Under the pieces are notes generated by a model that was given only the letters and a program-made list of their open reading frames with translations, had not been told where the DNA came from and ran no database searches. This document shows, piece by piece, positions 34,461 to 43,106 of a DNA stretch of 64,000 nucleotides. Origin of the DNA: JBCBDX01 sp039822005. Its GTDB lineage: Bacteria; Pseudomonadota; Alphaproteobacteria; Rhizobiales; Rhizobiaceae. Numbering within the stretch: the first letter of the stretch is position 1; the number at the start of each line of letters is the position of its first letter. Position numbers and translations under genes: made by a program. The stretch spans positions 66,469-130,468 of the forward strand of contig JBCBMZ010000009.1 in assembly GCA_039822005.1 (NCBI GenBank), given 5' to 3'.

Positions 34461-34487
34461 ATCGCGGCAGGGCGAGGCTGCCGCGAT
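34461..34487 (-). terminator. Intercistronic hairpin/attenuating terminator between binding protein and permease genes
   Basis: A perfect 10-bp stem ATCGCGGCAG / CTGCCGCGAT with a 7-nt loop is followed on the minus strand by TTTTTCGATTG. It lies between the stop of the binding-protein gene (34507) and the permease start. In importer operons such partial terminators keep binding protein in excess over permease. Confidence 0.75.
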
Positions 34488-34506
34488 ATTTGTTCTCAAC
34501 GCGACG

Positions 34507-36069
34507 TCAGCCCTTGGTCACCCAACGCAGGATGAAGAAGTTATCGGGGCGCTGTGTAAGCTCCACACCTTCAGCGACACCCCACAAAAGCGGCTGAATA
34601 TACATGGGAACATATGCGTGTTGATCCTGAAGGATTTGAGCGACCTCATCGAGCATCTCTTGGCGCTTTGCATCGTCAATTTCTGACTGGATCATGGGCA
34701 GCAACTCATCGACCCTTGCATCGGAAAAACCGCCAAAGTTCCATGAACCCAACCGACGGTCTGGATCGGGGGTATGGGCCAGGAAGCGGATCGGATGCTC
34801 GGCGTCGAAAGTGCCCGGCGACCAACCCAACAGATACATGTCGAAATTATCTTCGCGCAATTCGGGCCAATAGTTTCTGACGGGCATGGCATCGAGTTCT
34901 GCGGTGATGCCAATCTGTGCCAACATCGAGACGGCTGCCTGACAGACGCTTTCGTCGTTCAAGTATCGATCATTGGGACATTTTAGCCCGAACGAGAAAC
35001 CATCAGGGTAACCGGCCTCGGCCAGTAGTGCTTTGGCACCATCGGCATCGAATGGAGGGCGGTCGGTAAGCGAAGGCGTGTAGCCGCGCATGGCGGGGCT
35101 GACGAGTTGGGAGGCAGGCTGAGCCGCGCCGCGCATGATCGTCTGAATGATCGCGTCGACATTGACGGCTTTGGCAACCGCCTCGCGCACGCGCACGTCT
35201 TTGAACGGGTTCGGCGAGCCTGCATTGTCGGTGTATTTGACGCTGTCATGGTCATGGGCAAAGCCGAACATGATGACGCGCGCTTCGATGCCTTCAATGA
35301 CGGTGACGCCATCGCGTGCCTTGATGCGCTCCACATCCTGGATCGGAACAGGATTGATCATGTCCACTTCACCGGAAAGCAATGCAGCAACCGCGGTGGC
35401 GTTGTTTTGTACCGGCGTAAACTCGGCGCGGGTGATGTTGTGTTCAATGTCACCCCACCAACCGTCAAATGGTTCCAAAACAGTCAGCAGCCCCGGTTGG
35501 CGCTCGGCCAGTTGGAATGCGCCGGTACCATTGGCGTTCAGCGTTGCAAAATTCTCAGCGTCTTTCGCCGGCAATTGTACGTCATTTTCTGCCGCCCAGC
35601 CTGAATCCATGATCATGAAGTTGGCGATTGAATCCGGGAATATCGGATTGGGTGCCTTGGTCAGGAAATCAATCGTGAAGTCGTCCACGACCTTCACTTC
35701 CGAAACTGGCGCGAACCACGATGCTGTGTCCGCACTTTCGCTGGATGCGCGCTCATACGAGAACATTACATCCTCGGCCGTGAACGCCTCGCCGCCATGG
35801 AACGTAACGTCCCGGCGCAAATTGAAACGCCAACCGTCACTGCCAAGCGGTTCCCAGCTTTCGGCCAGCGCCGGCTCGATTGCCATGTCCTTGCCGCGCC
35901 GGACAAGCCCCTCGTAAACATTATTAAGGAAACCAAGAACCGGTGCCGAGTTGACAGCGTGCGGGTCCATCGTTTGTGGGTCTGTTTGCGAAGCCCACTT
36001 AAAGGTTTCGGCTTGGGCAAAAGAGGCGCTGGCGGCTAAGGCCAACGCGGGTAAAAGTATTTTTCTCAT
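34507..36069 (-). CDS. ABC importer substrate-binding protein (SBP_bac_5), copy 1
   Basis: The 520-residue periplasmic protein has a signal peptide (MRKILLPALALAASASFAQA) and a cluster C (dipeptide/oligopeptide) SBP domain: FKWASQTDPQTMDPHAVNSAPVLGFLNNVYEGLVRRG, WRFNLRRDVTFHGGEAFTAEDVMFS and FKDVRVREAVAKAVN. The ATG at 36069 follows AGGGAG; four upstream codons in frame are dropped. It is similar in layout to the next gene upstream, and both feed one permease set. Confidence 0.9.
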   Translation of the reverse strand: MRKILLPALALAASASFAQAETFKWASQTDPQTMDPHAVNSAPVLGFLNNVYEGLVRRGKDMAIEPALAESWEPLGSDGWRFNLRRDVTFHGGEAFTAEDVMFSYERASSESADTASWFAPVSEVKVVDDFTIDFLTKAPNPIFPDSIANFMIMDSGWAAENDVQLPAKDAENFATLNANGTGAFQLAERQPGLLTVLEPFDGWWGDIEHNITRAEFTPVQNNATAVAALLSGEVDMINPVPIQDVERIKARDGVTVIEGIEARVIMFGFAHDHDSVKYTDNAGSPNPFKDVRVREAVAKAVNVDAIIQTIMRGAAQPASQLVSPAMRGYTPSLTDRPPFDADGAKALLAEAGYPDGFSFGLKCPNDRYLNDESVCQAAVSMLAQIGITAELDAMPVRNYWPELREDNFDMYLLGWSPGTFDAEHPIRFLAHTPDPDRRLGSWNFGGFSDARVDELLPMIQSEIDDAKRQEMLDEVAQILQDQHAYVPMYIQPLLWGVAEGVELTQRPDNFFILRWVTKG

Positions 36070-36111
36070 GGGCTCCCTCACTGCGACAAAATGTCAATGA
36101 GCCATGAAAAT

Positions 36112-36138
36112 AGGGTGGGCGCAATGAGCGCCCACCCT
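36112..36138 (-). terminator. Intercistronic hairpin between the two binding-protein genes
   Basis: A perfect 11-bp stem AGGGTGGGCGC / GCGCCCACCCT with a 5-nt loop lies between the stop of SBP copy 2 (36155) and the start of copy 1. On the minus strand it is followed by ATTTTC. It probably protects the 3' end of the first mRNA segment or partly terminates. Confidence 0.7.
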
Positions 36139-36154
36139 GCTGATCAAATTGTGA

Positions 36155-37747
36155 TCAATTGAATTGCAGGTATTTGAAGTGTGGCTGGTCTTCCGGTTGA
36201 ACCGGGAAGTTGATGCCGTTCTTCATGCCCCAATTCAGAACCTGATTGTGAACCGGCAGATATATCTGGTTTTCCTGAATAGCTGCCCAGATTTTCCCGA
36301 TGGTTTCGTTCCGCTTATCGAGGTCAACTTCTGAACCCAGAGACTGGATCATCGCGTCGACTTCTGCATCTGAGAAACGTGAACCGTTCCACGAGCCGCG
36401 ATCATCTGTTGTTGAGTGAACAAGGAAGTTGAAGACATATTCTGAGTCAAATGTCGGTACGCCCCAACCCAACATGTAGAAGTCTGTTTCTTTCTGCGAG
36501 ATGAGCGGGAAGTGGTTCGCCTTGGTCTGCGCGACAAGGTTCACATCGATGCCGATCTGACCCATCATTCCCACAACGGCCAGGCAGATGGCTTCATCGT
36601 TGATGTAGCGGTCGTTCGGGCAGTGAAGTGTAACTTCAAAGCCGTCACCATAGCCGGCGTCGGCCATTAACGCCTTTGCAGCGTCAACATCGGCTGCCGG
36701 ATACGCGTCAAGCTCCTCGGTCCAGCCGTTTACAAACGGCGGAATGATAACTCCGGTTGGCGCTGACTGGCCACGCATGACAACTTGCTGGATTGCATCG
36801 CGGTTGATCGCCAGGTTCATCGCCTGACGGACACGAATATCGGCGAAAGGATTGGCCCCTTCCACATTGTCATTTACAAGGTCGTCGTCAAAACCGTTCA
36901 CGCCAAAGAAGATCGTGCGGTTCTGAGGCGCGTTCTCAACCTTCAATCCATCTGCGCTGGCCACGCGCTCCAAGTCCTGAACAGGCACGTCCTGGATGAG
37001 GTCGACTTCGCCGGAGAGGAGAGCTGCAACGCGAGTGGCAGCGTTTTGGATCGGTGTATATTCGATCCGTGTGATTTCCAAGGGGAAGGTGCCAATGCCC
37101 CAATAGTCTTCGTTGCTTTCCAGAACGGTGAGCGTATCAGGCTCACGGCTCACCAGTTTAAACGGGCCTGTGCCATTGGTATTTCTAACAGCAAACGTCT
37201 CTTCGCCGGCATCAAATTCCGCTGGAACTGTCACATCATTGGCTTCTGCCCAACCCTTGTCCATCATGAAAAGGTTTGTCAGATTGCTCGGCAAGATCGG
37301 GTTCGGACCATCGGTTTCGATCTCCACGGTGTAGTCGTCGACCGCGCGTACGTCCGTGATCGTTACAATCAGCTCTTTCATGTTTGAGCTTTCTTGCTTG
37401 GCCCGCTCAAATGAGAAAACAACGTCCTCAGCCGTAAAGTCCTCGCCCCCGTGGAACTTCACGCCTTCGCGCAGCTTGAACACCCAAACATTTGGATTGT
37501 CAGGGGAGACGCCCCATCCGGTTGCCAGTGCCGGTGTTGGCTTGGCTTCCATATTGGGGGCGATAAGCGGTTCGTAGATCTGCTGCGCAAGCGCATGTGT
37601 TGGGCCTTCGTTTTGCGAATGTGGATCCAAGGTCAGCGAGTCGCCAGCGCGCGCCCACCGCAAGGTTTCTGCAGAAGCAAAAGTGCTGGCTCCGGCCAAG
37701 AGCGCGGCTGTGAGCAGTGCACCTGCGGCCTTCATTTTGGCAGTCAT
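36155..37747 (-). CDS. ABC importer substrate-binding protein (SBP_bac_5), copy 2
   Basis: The 530-residue protein has a signal peptide (MTAKMKAAGALLTAALLAGA...SAETL) and an SBP_bac_5 domain: LRWARAGDSLTLDPHSQNEGPTHALAQQIYEPLIAP, WVFKLREGVKFHGGEDFTAEDVVFSFERAK and FADIRVRQAMNLAINRDAI. The ATG at 37747 follows GAGGGAGA. It is the first gene of the importer operon, divergent from the LacI gene. It has diverged clearly from copy 1, so the two may bind different ligands. Confidence 0.9.
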   Translation of the reverse strand: MTAKMKAAGALLTAALLAGASTFASAETLRWARAGDSLTLDPHSQNEGPTHALAQQIYEPLIAPNMEAKPTPALATGWGVSPDNPNVWVFKLREGVKFHGGEDFTAEDVVFSFERAKQESSNMKELIVTITDVRAVDDYTVEIETDGPNPILPSNLTNLFMMDKGWAEANDVTVPAEFDAGEETFAVRNTNGTGPFKLVSREPDTLTVLESNEDYWGIGTFPLEITRIEYTPIQNAATRVAALLSGEVDLIQDVPVQDLERVASADGLKVENAPQNRTIFFGVNGFDDDLVNDNVEGANPFADIRVRQAMNLAINRDAIQQVVMRGQSAPTGVIIPPFVNGWTEELDAYPAADVDAAKALMADAGYGDGFEVTLHCPNDRYINDEAICLAVVGMMGQIGIDVNLVAQTKANHFPLISQKETDFYMLGWGVPTFDSEYVFNFLVHSTTDDRGSWNGSRFSDAEVDAMIQSLGSEVDLDKRNETIGKIWAAIQENQIYLPVHNQVLNWGMKNGINFPVQPEDQPHFKYLQFN

Positions 37748-37966
37748 GAATTTCTCCCTCATGTGAAGCTTGCCGGGATCGGCAAACGTGAAGAAAAGTC
37801 TAGACAAAGTGAAACGCGTGAATCCAGCGAAAAATTCGCAGCGGCGTTTTATCGCTGCCCCGAGTTATCAATGCGTTGTGCTCGGTTGTGAAATCGTTTT
37901 TGGCGCGCTTGACTTGTTTGTGACGGGGTTGCTTGTGTCGGCAGACCGCGGGTGAGGAGCAAATTA
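37748..37966. promoter_or_regulatory. Divergent control region of the importer operon (-) and LacI regulator (+)
   Basis: The 219-bp region holds the palindrome GCGAAAAATTCGC (37827-37839) and an overlapping inverted repeat GCAGCG-N9-CGCTGC (37838-37858), plausible LacI-family operator elements. Neither has been tested. AGGAG at 37955-37959 precedes the LacI start. Confidence 0.5.
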
Positions 37967-38959
37967 TTGGGCAAGGGGACAATTACATCGGCGGACGTGG
38001 CGCGGTTGGCCAAGGTTTCACAATCGGCGGTCAGTCGCACTTTTACGCCGGGCGCAAGCGTGTCGAAGTCCACCAAGGAACGTGTCTTGGCAGCGGCGGA
38101 GGAGTTGGGATACAGGCCCAATGCCTTGGCGCGCGCCATGATCAGCGGGCAATCGAAAATGATTGCCATGATGTTTGCCTATTTGGAAAACCAGTTTTAC
38201 CCGGTTTTGTTGGAGCGTCTGTCACGTACGCTGCAAGAAAAGGGCTACCAACCACTTTTGTTCATGACCGAAACCGGCAATCAGGATGAGGTGGTCCGGC
38301 GCTTGCTTGATTATCAAGTGCAAGGCCTCGTCCTGGCGTCCGCAACGCTCTCGTCTGATCTGGCAAGTCGTTGCGGTGAGTTGGGTATTCCGGTTGTCCT
38401 ACTCAACCGGGAAATTGATGATCCTGTTGCGAACTGTGTCGCGTCCGACAATTTTGCCGGGGGGAAGCTGGTCGCCGAGCATTTCGTGAACACGGGACGC
38501 GAGAAAATAGCCTACATCGCCGGCGATGAAAACTCGTCAACCAACAGGGACCGCGAAAAAGGTTTTCTCTCCGGTCTCTCACCTCATGGTTTGAAACTTC
38601 ATGCCCGTGCCTGCGGAAACTACTACCATGATCAAGCCGCCAGTGTTGCGGCATCGATGTTGGGCGCTTCAGATTTGCCCGATGCGATCTTCGTTGCAAA
38701 CGATTACATGGCCTTTGCTGTTATCGATGTCATTCGTACGCGATTTGGACTGCGTGTCCCCGAGGACATTGCAGTTGCAGGCTATGATGATGTGCCAGAA
38801 GCTGCGTGGGGGCCTTACCAATTAACGACCGTGCGGCAATCAACAGAAGCCATGAGCGAAAATGCTGTCATGCTGCTCACCGAACAAATTGATGGCAAGC
38901 GTGTTGAGGCCAGAACGATCCGCCTTCCCGCGCAACTGATTGTTCGCACGTCAGCTTAG
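37967..38959 (+). CDS. LacI/GalR-family transcriptional regulator
   Basis: The protein of about 330 residues has an N-terminal LacI HTH (TITSADVARLAKVSQSAVSRTF) with a hinge helix (PNALARAMISGQSKMIA). The periplasmic-binding-like core has FYPVLLERLSRTLQEKGYQPLLF, NREIDDPVANCVASDNFAGGKLVAEHFV, DAIFVANDYMAFAVID and PEDIAVAGYDDVPEAAWGPYQLTTVRQ. A TTG at 37967 after AGGAG is preferred; the GTG at 37952 is an alternative. It probably controls the divergent importer and perhaps the downstream HpsN-like operon. Confidence 0.88.
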   Translation: MGKGTITSADVARLAKVSQSAVSRTFTPGASVSKSTKERVLAAAEELGYRPNALARAMISGQSKMIAMMFAYLENQFYPVLLERLSRTLQEKGYQPLLFMTETGNQDEVVRRLLDYQVQGLVLASATLSSDLASRCGELGIPVVLLNREIDDPVANCVASDNFAGGKLVAEHFVNTGREKIAYIAGDENSSTNRDREKGFLSGLSPHGLKLHARACGNYYHDQAASVAASMLGASDLPDAIFVANDYMAFAVIDVIRTRFGLRVPEDIAVAGYDDVPEAAWGPYQLTTVRQSTEAMSENAVMLLTEQIDGKRVEARTIRLPAQLIVRTSA

Positions 38960-39051
38960 GTTCAGCCTAATTGGAAGACTTCTTCGCAATCTGATTGCAT
39001 ACGAATGCAAATCATGTTTAGTCCTTCAACGGCAGCTTTTAGGAGAGTGCG
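38960..39051. promoter_or_regulatory. Spacer with palindrome upstream of the HisD-like gene
   Basis: The 92-bp gap contains the inverted repeat TTGCAT-ACGA-ATGCAA (38995-39010), a candidate operator for the adjacent LacI-type regulator. AGGAGAG lies just upstream of the ATG at 39052. A second small repeat, TTAGG-TTCAG-CCTAA, covers the LacI stop codon. Confidence 0.45.
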
Positions 39052-40380
39052 ATGATTAGACATCTCAAATCCGCAAAACCGGATGCTGAACGCGCTGAGG
39101 ACGATGCAAAGGTGCGGACTATTGTCGAAACGACGCTCAATTCCATCAAAGAGCGCGGCGATGATGCGGTGCGCGAATTGTCTGAAAAGTTTGATAATTA
39201 TTCGCCCAAGGCATTTCGACTTTCCGATCACGACCTTGATAGTCTTATTGGCAAAGTTTCTGCTCAGTATATGCACGATATCGAATTTGCGCAGGAGCAG
39301 GTGCGCAACTTTGCGCGGGTTCAACGCGATTCCATGAAGGATGTGGAAGTTGAAACCCTGCCCGGGGTCATCCTTGGGCACCGAAACATACCGGTTCAGT
39401 CGGTGGGATGTTATGTGCCGGGCGGGAAGTTTCCCATGGTAGCCTCGGCGCATATGTCGGTTGCGACAGCCGATGTGGCAGGTGTTCCCCGGATTGTTGC
39501 CAGTACTCCGCCGTTCCAAGGGGAGCCCAATCCGGCGGTTATCGCGGCGATGAAGCTTGGTGGAGCGCATGAAATCTATGTGCTTGGTGGTATCCAGGCT
39601 GTTGGTGCCATGGCGATCGGGACTGAAACTCTTGATCCCGTTCACATGCTGGTGGGGCCTGGCAATGCGTTTGTTGCGGAGGCCAAGAGGCAGCTGTTTG
39701 GTCAGGTGGGTATCGACTTGTTTGCCGGTCCGACCGAAACCATGGTGATCGCCGATGACGTGGAAGCCGATGCAGAACTGTGTGCGACCGATCTACTCGG
39801 TCAGGCGGAACATGGCTACAATTCTCCCGCTGTTTTGTTGACTAATTCTGAAAAGTTGGCTCGCGATACGCTGCAGGAAGTGGATCGTTTGTTGGCGATC
39901 CTCCCGACAGCTGAGACTGCGCGCAAAAGCTGGGAGGATTATGGAGAAGTTATCTTATGCGATACCTATGATGAGATGCTTGCGGTGGCCGATGACATCG
40001 CTTCGGAGCATGTGCAGGTCATGACGGACCGTGATGATTGGTTTCTTGAAAATATGACGTGTTATGGCGCATTGTTCCTCGGAGCGCGCACCAATGTTGC
40101 TAATGGTGACAAGGTTATTGGGACCAATCACACGCTTCCCACCAGCAAAGCGGGTCGATATACGGGCGGCCTTTGGGTCGGAAAATATCTCAAGACACAT
40201 TCCTATCAAAAAGTTCTGACAGACGAGGCGGCAGCGATGATCGGCGAATATGGCTCTCGGCTATGTATGCTGGAGGGTTTTGTCGGCCACGCAGAACAGT
40301 GCAATGTGAGGGTCCGACGTTATGGTGGTCGTAATGTGCCTTATGGTTCCGCTGCCGCACCAAAACTGGCAGCAAAGTGA
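39052..40380 (+). CDS. Histidinol-dehydrogenase-family enzyme, HpsN-like catabolic clade
   Basis: The 442-residue zinc/NAD dehydrogenase of the HisD fold has VGCYVPGGKFPMVASAHMSV, ILGGIQAVGAMAIGTETL, VGPGNAFVAEAKRQLFGQVGIDLFAGPTE and LLGQAEHGYNSPA, and near the end TNHTLPTSKAGRYTGGLWVGKYLKT. The absence of his genes nearby and the VGCYVPGG/GLWVGKYLKT wording resemble the sulfopropanediol dehydrogenase HpsN clade rather than biosynthetic HisD. It likely oxidises a diol or alcohol to a carboxylate. The actual substrate is unknown. Confidence 0.8.
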   Translation: MIRHLKSAKPDAERAEDDAKVRTIVETTLNSIKERGDDAVRELSEKFDNYSPKAFRLSDHDLDSLIGKVSAQYMHDIEFAQEQVRNFARVQRDSMKDVEVETLPGVILGHRNIPVQSVGCYVPGGKFPMVASAHMSVATADVAGVPRIVASTPPFQGEPNPAVIAAMKLGGAHEIYVLGGIQAVGAMAIGTETLDPVHMLVGPGNAFVAEAKRQLFGQVGIDLFAGPTETMVIADDVEADAELCATDLLGQAEHGYNSPAVLLTNSEKLARDTLQEVDRLLAILPTAETARKSWEDYGEVILCDTYDEMLAVADDIASEHVQVMTDRDDWFLENMTCYGALFLGARTNVANGDKVIGTNHTLPTSKAGRYTGGLWVGKYLKTHSYQKVLTDEAAAMIGEYGSRLCMLEGFVGHAEQCNVRVRRYGGRNVPYGSAAAPKLAAK

Positions 40381-40407
40381 TGAACTTTCATGGGGAGGGG
40401 CACGCTG

Positions 40408-40791
40408 ATGCAGCCAACAATCGTGCCTTATATCTCTTACCAAAACTGCGCAGCAGCTATCGATTTTTTGGCCAATGCCTTCGGATTTCAGGTTAATGTG
40501 CGATTTGATGCCCATGACGGATCGGAAAGCCATGCGGAACTTATGTACGGTATTGGGTCCGTTTTGGTTGGTCCGCCGCTCGATGTGCAAAGTCGGGCCC
40601 GGATTTTTGTCGCCGTCAGTGATCTTGATGCACATTATCGCCATGCCATGGCTCACGGCGCTATTGGTGTTTATCCGCCCGAAGAGACCGACTTTGGTTC
40701 GCGTCGGTATTGTGTGAAAGATCCTGAAGGTCATGAATGGACCTTTTGTACCGAAAGCCAAGTTAGCCAACCCAACGCGTGGCCATCATGA
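40408..40791 (+). CDS. VOC-superfamily (glyoxalase/PhnB-like) protein
   Basis: The 127-residue protein (MQPTIVPYISYQNCAAAIDFLANAFGFQ...) has the paired beta-alpha-beta-beta-beta layout of VOC proteins and ends with VKDPEGHEWTFCTE, the typical metal-site strand. The ATG at 40408 follows GGGGAGGGG; the upstream ATG at 40390 would bury that Shine-Dalgarno inside the gene. Function is unknown: an isomerase, lyase or dioxygenase step is possible in this cluster. Confidence 0.75.
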   Translation: MQPTIVPYISYQNCAAAIDFLANAFGFQVNVRFDAHDGSESHAELMYGIGSVLVGPPLDVQSRARIFVAVSDLDAHYRHAMAHGAIGVYPPEETDFGSRRYCVKDPEGHEWTFCTESQVSQPNAWPS

Positions 40792-40800
40792 CATATCCCC

Positions 40801-41826
40801 ATGAATACAGAAACGATTAGCCCGCTCCTGCAGGCTTTTGAGGGAGCCGGATATGACACTCTGGCAACCGCTCTAAGAGAGCTGTTTGCGCCCGAGTGTG
40901 CTGTCAAGATGTGCTATCCTTTTGGCGATTTGACAGGTCCTGAGGCTTATTTTCAGGCGACCTACGTGCCCCTTTTGGCGGCGATGCCCGATCTTGAGCG
41001 CCGCGATATGATTGTTATGGCAGGGATAACGCCGGAAGGGCGCGAGTGGATCGGGTGCATGGGCAATTATGTCGGCACTTTTTCGGGGCCGTTTCTCGAT
41101 ATTCCACCCACCGGCCACTTGGCGCACATGCGCTATCACGAATTTTACGAGGTCCGGGACGGCAAGATTGCTCAGGTGCAGGCGATTTGGGACATTCCCG
41201 AGCTGATGATGCAAGCGCGGGCTTGGCCGATGGCACCGCAATTGGGTGGTTTTATCATGACGCCTTCACCGATGACGTGTGATGGACTTTGGCCGTCCGG
41301 CGACGGGAAAGAGCCCTATGATCGCGTCGTGGACATGTTGACGGATCTTTGCAAGCACCCGGCTGATCCCGATCCATCTGTTATGCAGTTGGACACCCAT
41401 TGGCACCCGAGGATGAACTGGTATGGGCCGGCGGGTATCGGGACTGCCCGAGGCATGGCCGGGTTCCGCCACTGGCATCAAAAGCCGTTTCTGCGCGCCA
41501 TGCCTGATCGCAAACTCGATGCGATGGGGGAATTGATGTCACACTGGTTTGCAGCCGGTGACTATGTATGTGAGACCGGGTGGCCGAACATGCGCCTGAC
41601 ACTTTCAGGCGATGGTTGGATGGGCATTGCCCCTGCGGACAAGGAAGTGCTGCTCCGCAGTCTCGATTTTTGGCGCGTCGGGCCCGACGGCCTGATCCGT
41701 GAAAACTGGGTACTGGTGGACTTGCTGGACCTTTATCATCAAATTGGTGTCGAGGTATTAGATCGCATGCGGGAATTTAACAAAGTTCGCGTGCCCGGTC
41801 GCATGGAGCCATTGGGAATTTCATGA
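40801..41826 (+). CDS. Tandem NTF2-like (SnoaL polyketide-cyclase-like) protein
   Basis: The 341-residue protein appears to have two SnoaL-type domains, about 1-140 and 155-320. The first shows LRELFAPECAVKMCYPFGDLTGPEAYFQ and LAHMRYHEFYEVRDGKIAQVQAIWDIPELM; the second shows LDTHWHPRMNWYGPAGIGTARGMAGFRHWHQKPFL and LDFWRVGPDGLIRENWVLVDLLDLYHQIG. SnoaL-like folds catalyse cyclisation, hydration or isomerisation. The ATG at 40801 is 10 nt after the VOC gene, and the stop overlaps the SDR start. Confidence 0.75.
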   Translation: MNTETISPLLQAFEGAGYDTLATALRELFAPECAVKMCYPFGDLTGPEAYFQATYVPLLAAMPDLERRDMIVMAGITPEGREWIGCMGNYVGTFSGPFLDIPPTGHLAHMRYHEFYEVRDGKIAQVQAIWDIPELMMQARAWPMAPQLGGFIMTPSPMTCDGLWPSGDGKEPYDRVVDMLTDLCKHPADPDPSVMQLDTHWHPRMNWYGPAGIGTARGMAGFRHWHQKPFLRAMPDRKLDAMGELMSHWFAAGDYVCETGWPNMRLTLSGDGWMGIAPADKEVLLRSLDFWRVGPDGLIRENWVLVDLLDLYHQIGVEVLDRMREFNKVRVPGRMEPLGIS

Positions 41827-42590
41827 TGGAGCTGCCGCGGACACCGTCTTTCAAGCTGGAAGGCAAATCTGCTTTGGTCGCCGGCGCCTCCTCGGGCATT
41901 GGTTTGGCGTGTGCATCGGCGTTGGCCGAGGCAGGTGCCCACGTCATCTGCGCAGCCCGTTCGCGCGATAAATTGGAAGCCCTTGAGGCGGCGATGTCTG
42001 GTGCCGGCTATTCGGCGGAAGCCCTTAGCCTCGACATAACGGACATCAAGGCGACGAGCCAAGCCATGAGTTCGCTTGCTCAACTCGATATCTATGTAAA
42101 CTCGGCCGGCCTTGCCCGGCATGGCCCGGGGCTTGATACCAGCGAAGATGACTTTGACGCTGTTGCCGATATTAACTGGAAGGCGGCGCATTTTTCAGCG
42201 CGCGAAGCAGCCCGGAAAATGAAGGAGGGCGGTCGCGGCGGTTCGATCATCACCATATCGTCCCAGATGGGCCATGTGGGTGGCATAGACCGCACGGTCT
42301 ATTCAGCTTCCAAACATGCCGTTGAGGGCATGACCAAGTCCATGGCCATCGAGTGGGGCCCGTTTGGCATCCGTGTGAATACGATCTGCCCGACATTTAT
42401 TCGCACACCGCTGACGCGGTCGACTTTCGACAATCCCGACAGGGTTGCTTGGATCAAAGGTAAGATCAAACTTGGCCGCGTTGGTGAGGTCGAAGACATG
42501 ATGGGCCCGGTCGTGTTTCTGGCATCAGACGCAAGCGCACTGATTACCGGTACCTCAATACGTGTCGATGGTGGGTGGACGGCCGGCTAG
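41823..42590 (+). CDS. Short-chain dehydrogenase/reductase
   Basis: The 255-residue classical SDR has the nucleotide loop GASSGIGLACASALAEAG near 23-40, NSAG, the catalytic Ser of ITISSQMGHVGG and Tyr-Lys in YSASKHAVEG. The C-terminal TGTSIRVDGGWTAG is standard. It oxidises or reduces a hydroxyl using NAD(P). It overlaps the double NTF2 gene by 4 nt, so it is in the same operon as the HisD-like gene, consistent with two successive oxidations. Confidence 0.88.
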   Translation: MMELPRTPSFKLEGKSALVAGASSGIGLACASALAEAGAHVICAARSRDKLEALEAAMSGAGYSAEALSLDITDIKATSQAMSSLAQLDIYVNSAGLARHGPGLDTSEDDFDAVADINWKAAHFSAREAARKMKEGGRGGSIITISSQMGHVGGIDRTVYSASKHAVEGMTKSMAIEWGPFGIRVNTICPTFIRTPLTRSTFDNPDRVAWIKGKIKLGRVGEVEDMMGPVVFLASDASALITGTSIRVDGGWTAG

Positions 42591-42644
42591 TTCGCGCCTA
42601 TTTGGTTAGTGTGATCACAGAAGTCCATGCTGGAAGGGCGAGCC

Positions 42645-43106
42645 ATGATCAGCGCGATACTTATTTCAATCGCCGTCTTTTTGACCGCTTGCAGCGGAGC
42701 TGTGTTTAAACCCGGTGAGTGGTACTTGTCTTTGAAGAAACCTTTCTGGACGCCACCTGGCTGGGCCTTTCCCGTTGTTTGGACCATTCTTTATATCATG
42801 ATTGCCTATTCAGGCTGGATCGTGTGGCAAGCGCAAGGCTTTGGCCCGGCCTTTGCACTTTGGGTTTTGCAGCTCTTTTTGAACGGCGCATGGTCTTGGC
42901 TGTTTTTTGGCCGCAGACGCATGGATCAAGCCATGCTCGATGTTTCGGCGATGTGGATCATGATTGTCGCTTACATCATTCTGACGCTGCCGGTTTCATC
43001 ATTGGCAGCGCTGCTATTTCTACCCTATTTGGTTTGGGTCACGATTGCCGCAGCGCTCAATTGGCGGGTGTGGCGGATGAATCCCGACGTCGGCCTTCCA
43101 CAATAA
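42645..43106 (+). CDS. tspO: TspO/MBR-family tryptophan-rich sensory protein
   Basis: The 153-residue membrane protein has five TM segments and the TspO signature: GEWYLSLKKPFWTPPGWAFPVVWTILYIMIAYSGW, LQLFLNGAWSWLFFGRR and ALNWRVWRMNP. In Rhodobacter, TspO (CrtK) negatively affects photosynthesis-gene expression and binds tetrapyrrole intermediates. The ATG at 42645 follows GGAAGGGCG; the frame start at 42627 is not needed. Its 3' end overlaps the convergent small membrane protein gene by 50 nt. Confidence 0.9.
   Translation: MISAILISIAVFLTACSGAVFKPGEWYLSLKKPFWTPPGWAFPVVWTILYIMIAYSGWIVWQAQGFGPAFALWVLQLFLNGAWSWLFFGRRRMDQAMLDVSAMWIMIVAYIILTLPVSSLAALLFLPYLVWVTIAAALNWRVWRMNPDVGLPQ

Noticed and set aside
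39052..40380. Biosynthetic histidinol dehydrogenase (hisD)
   Set aside because: No other his genes nearby; sequence wording and neighbours (SDR, VOC, NTF2-like, importer) fit the catabolic HpsN-like clade.
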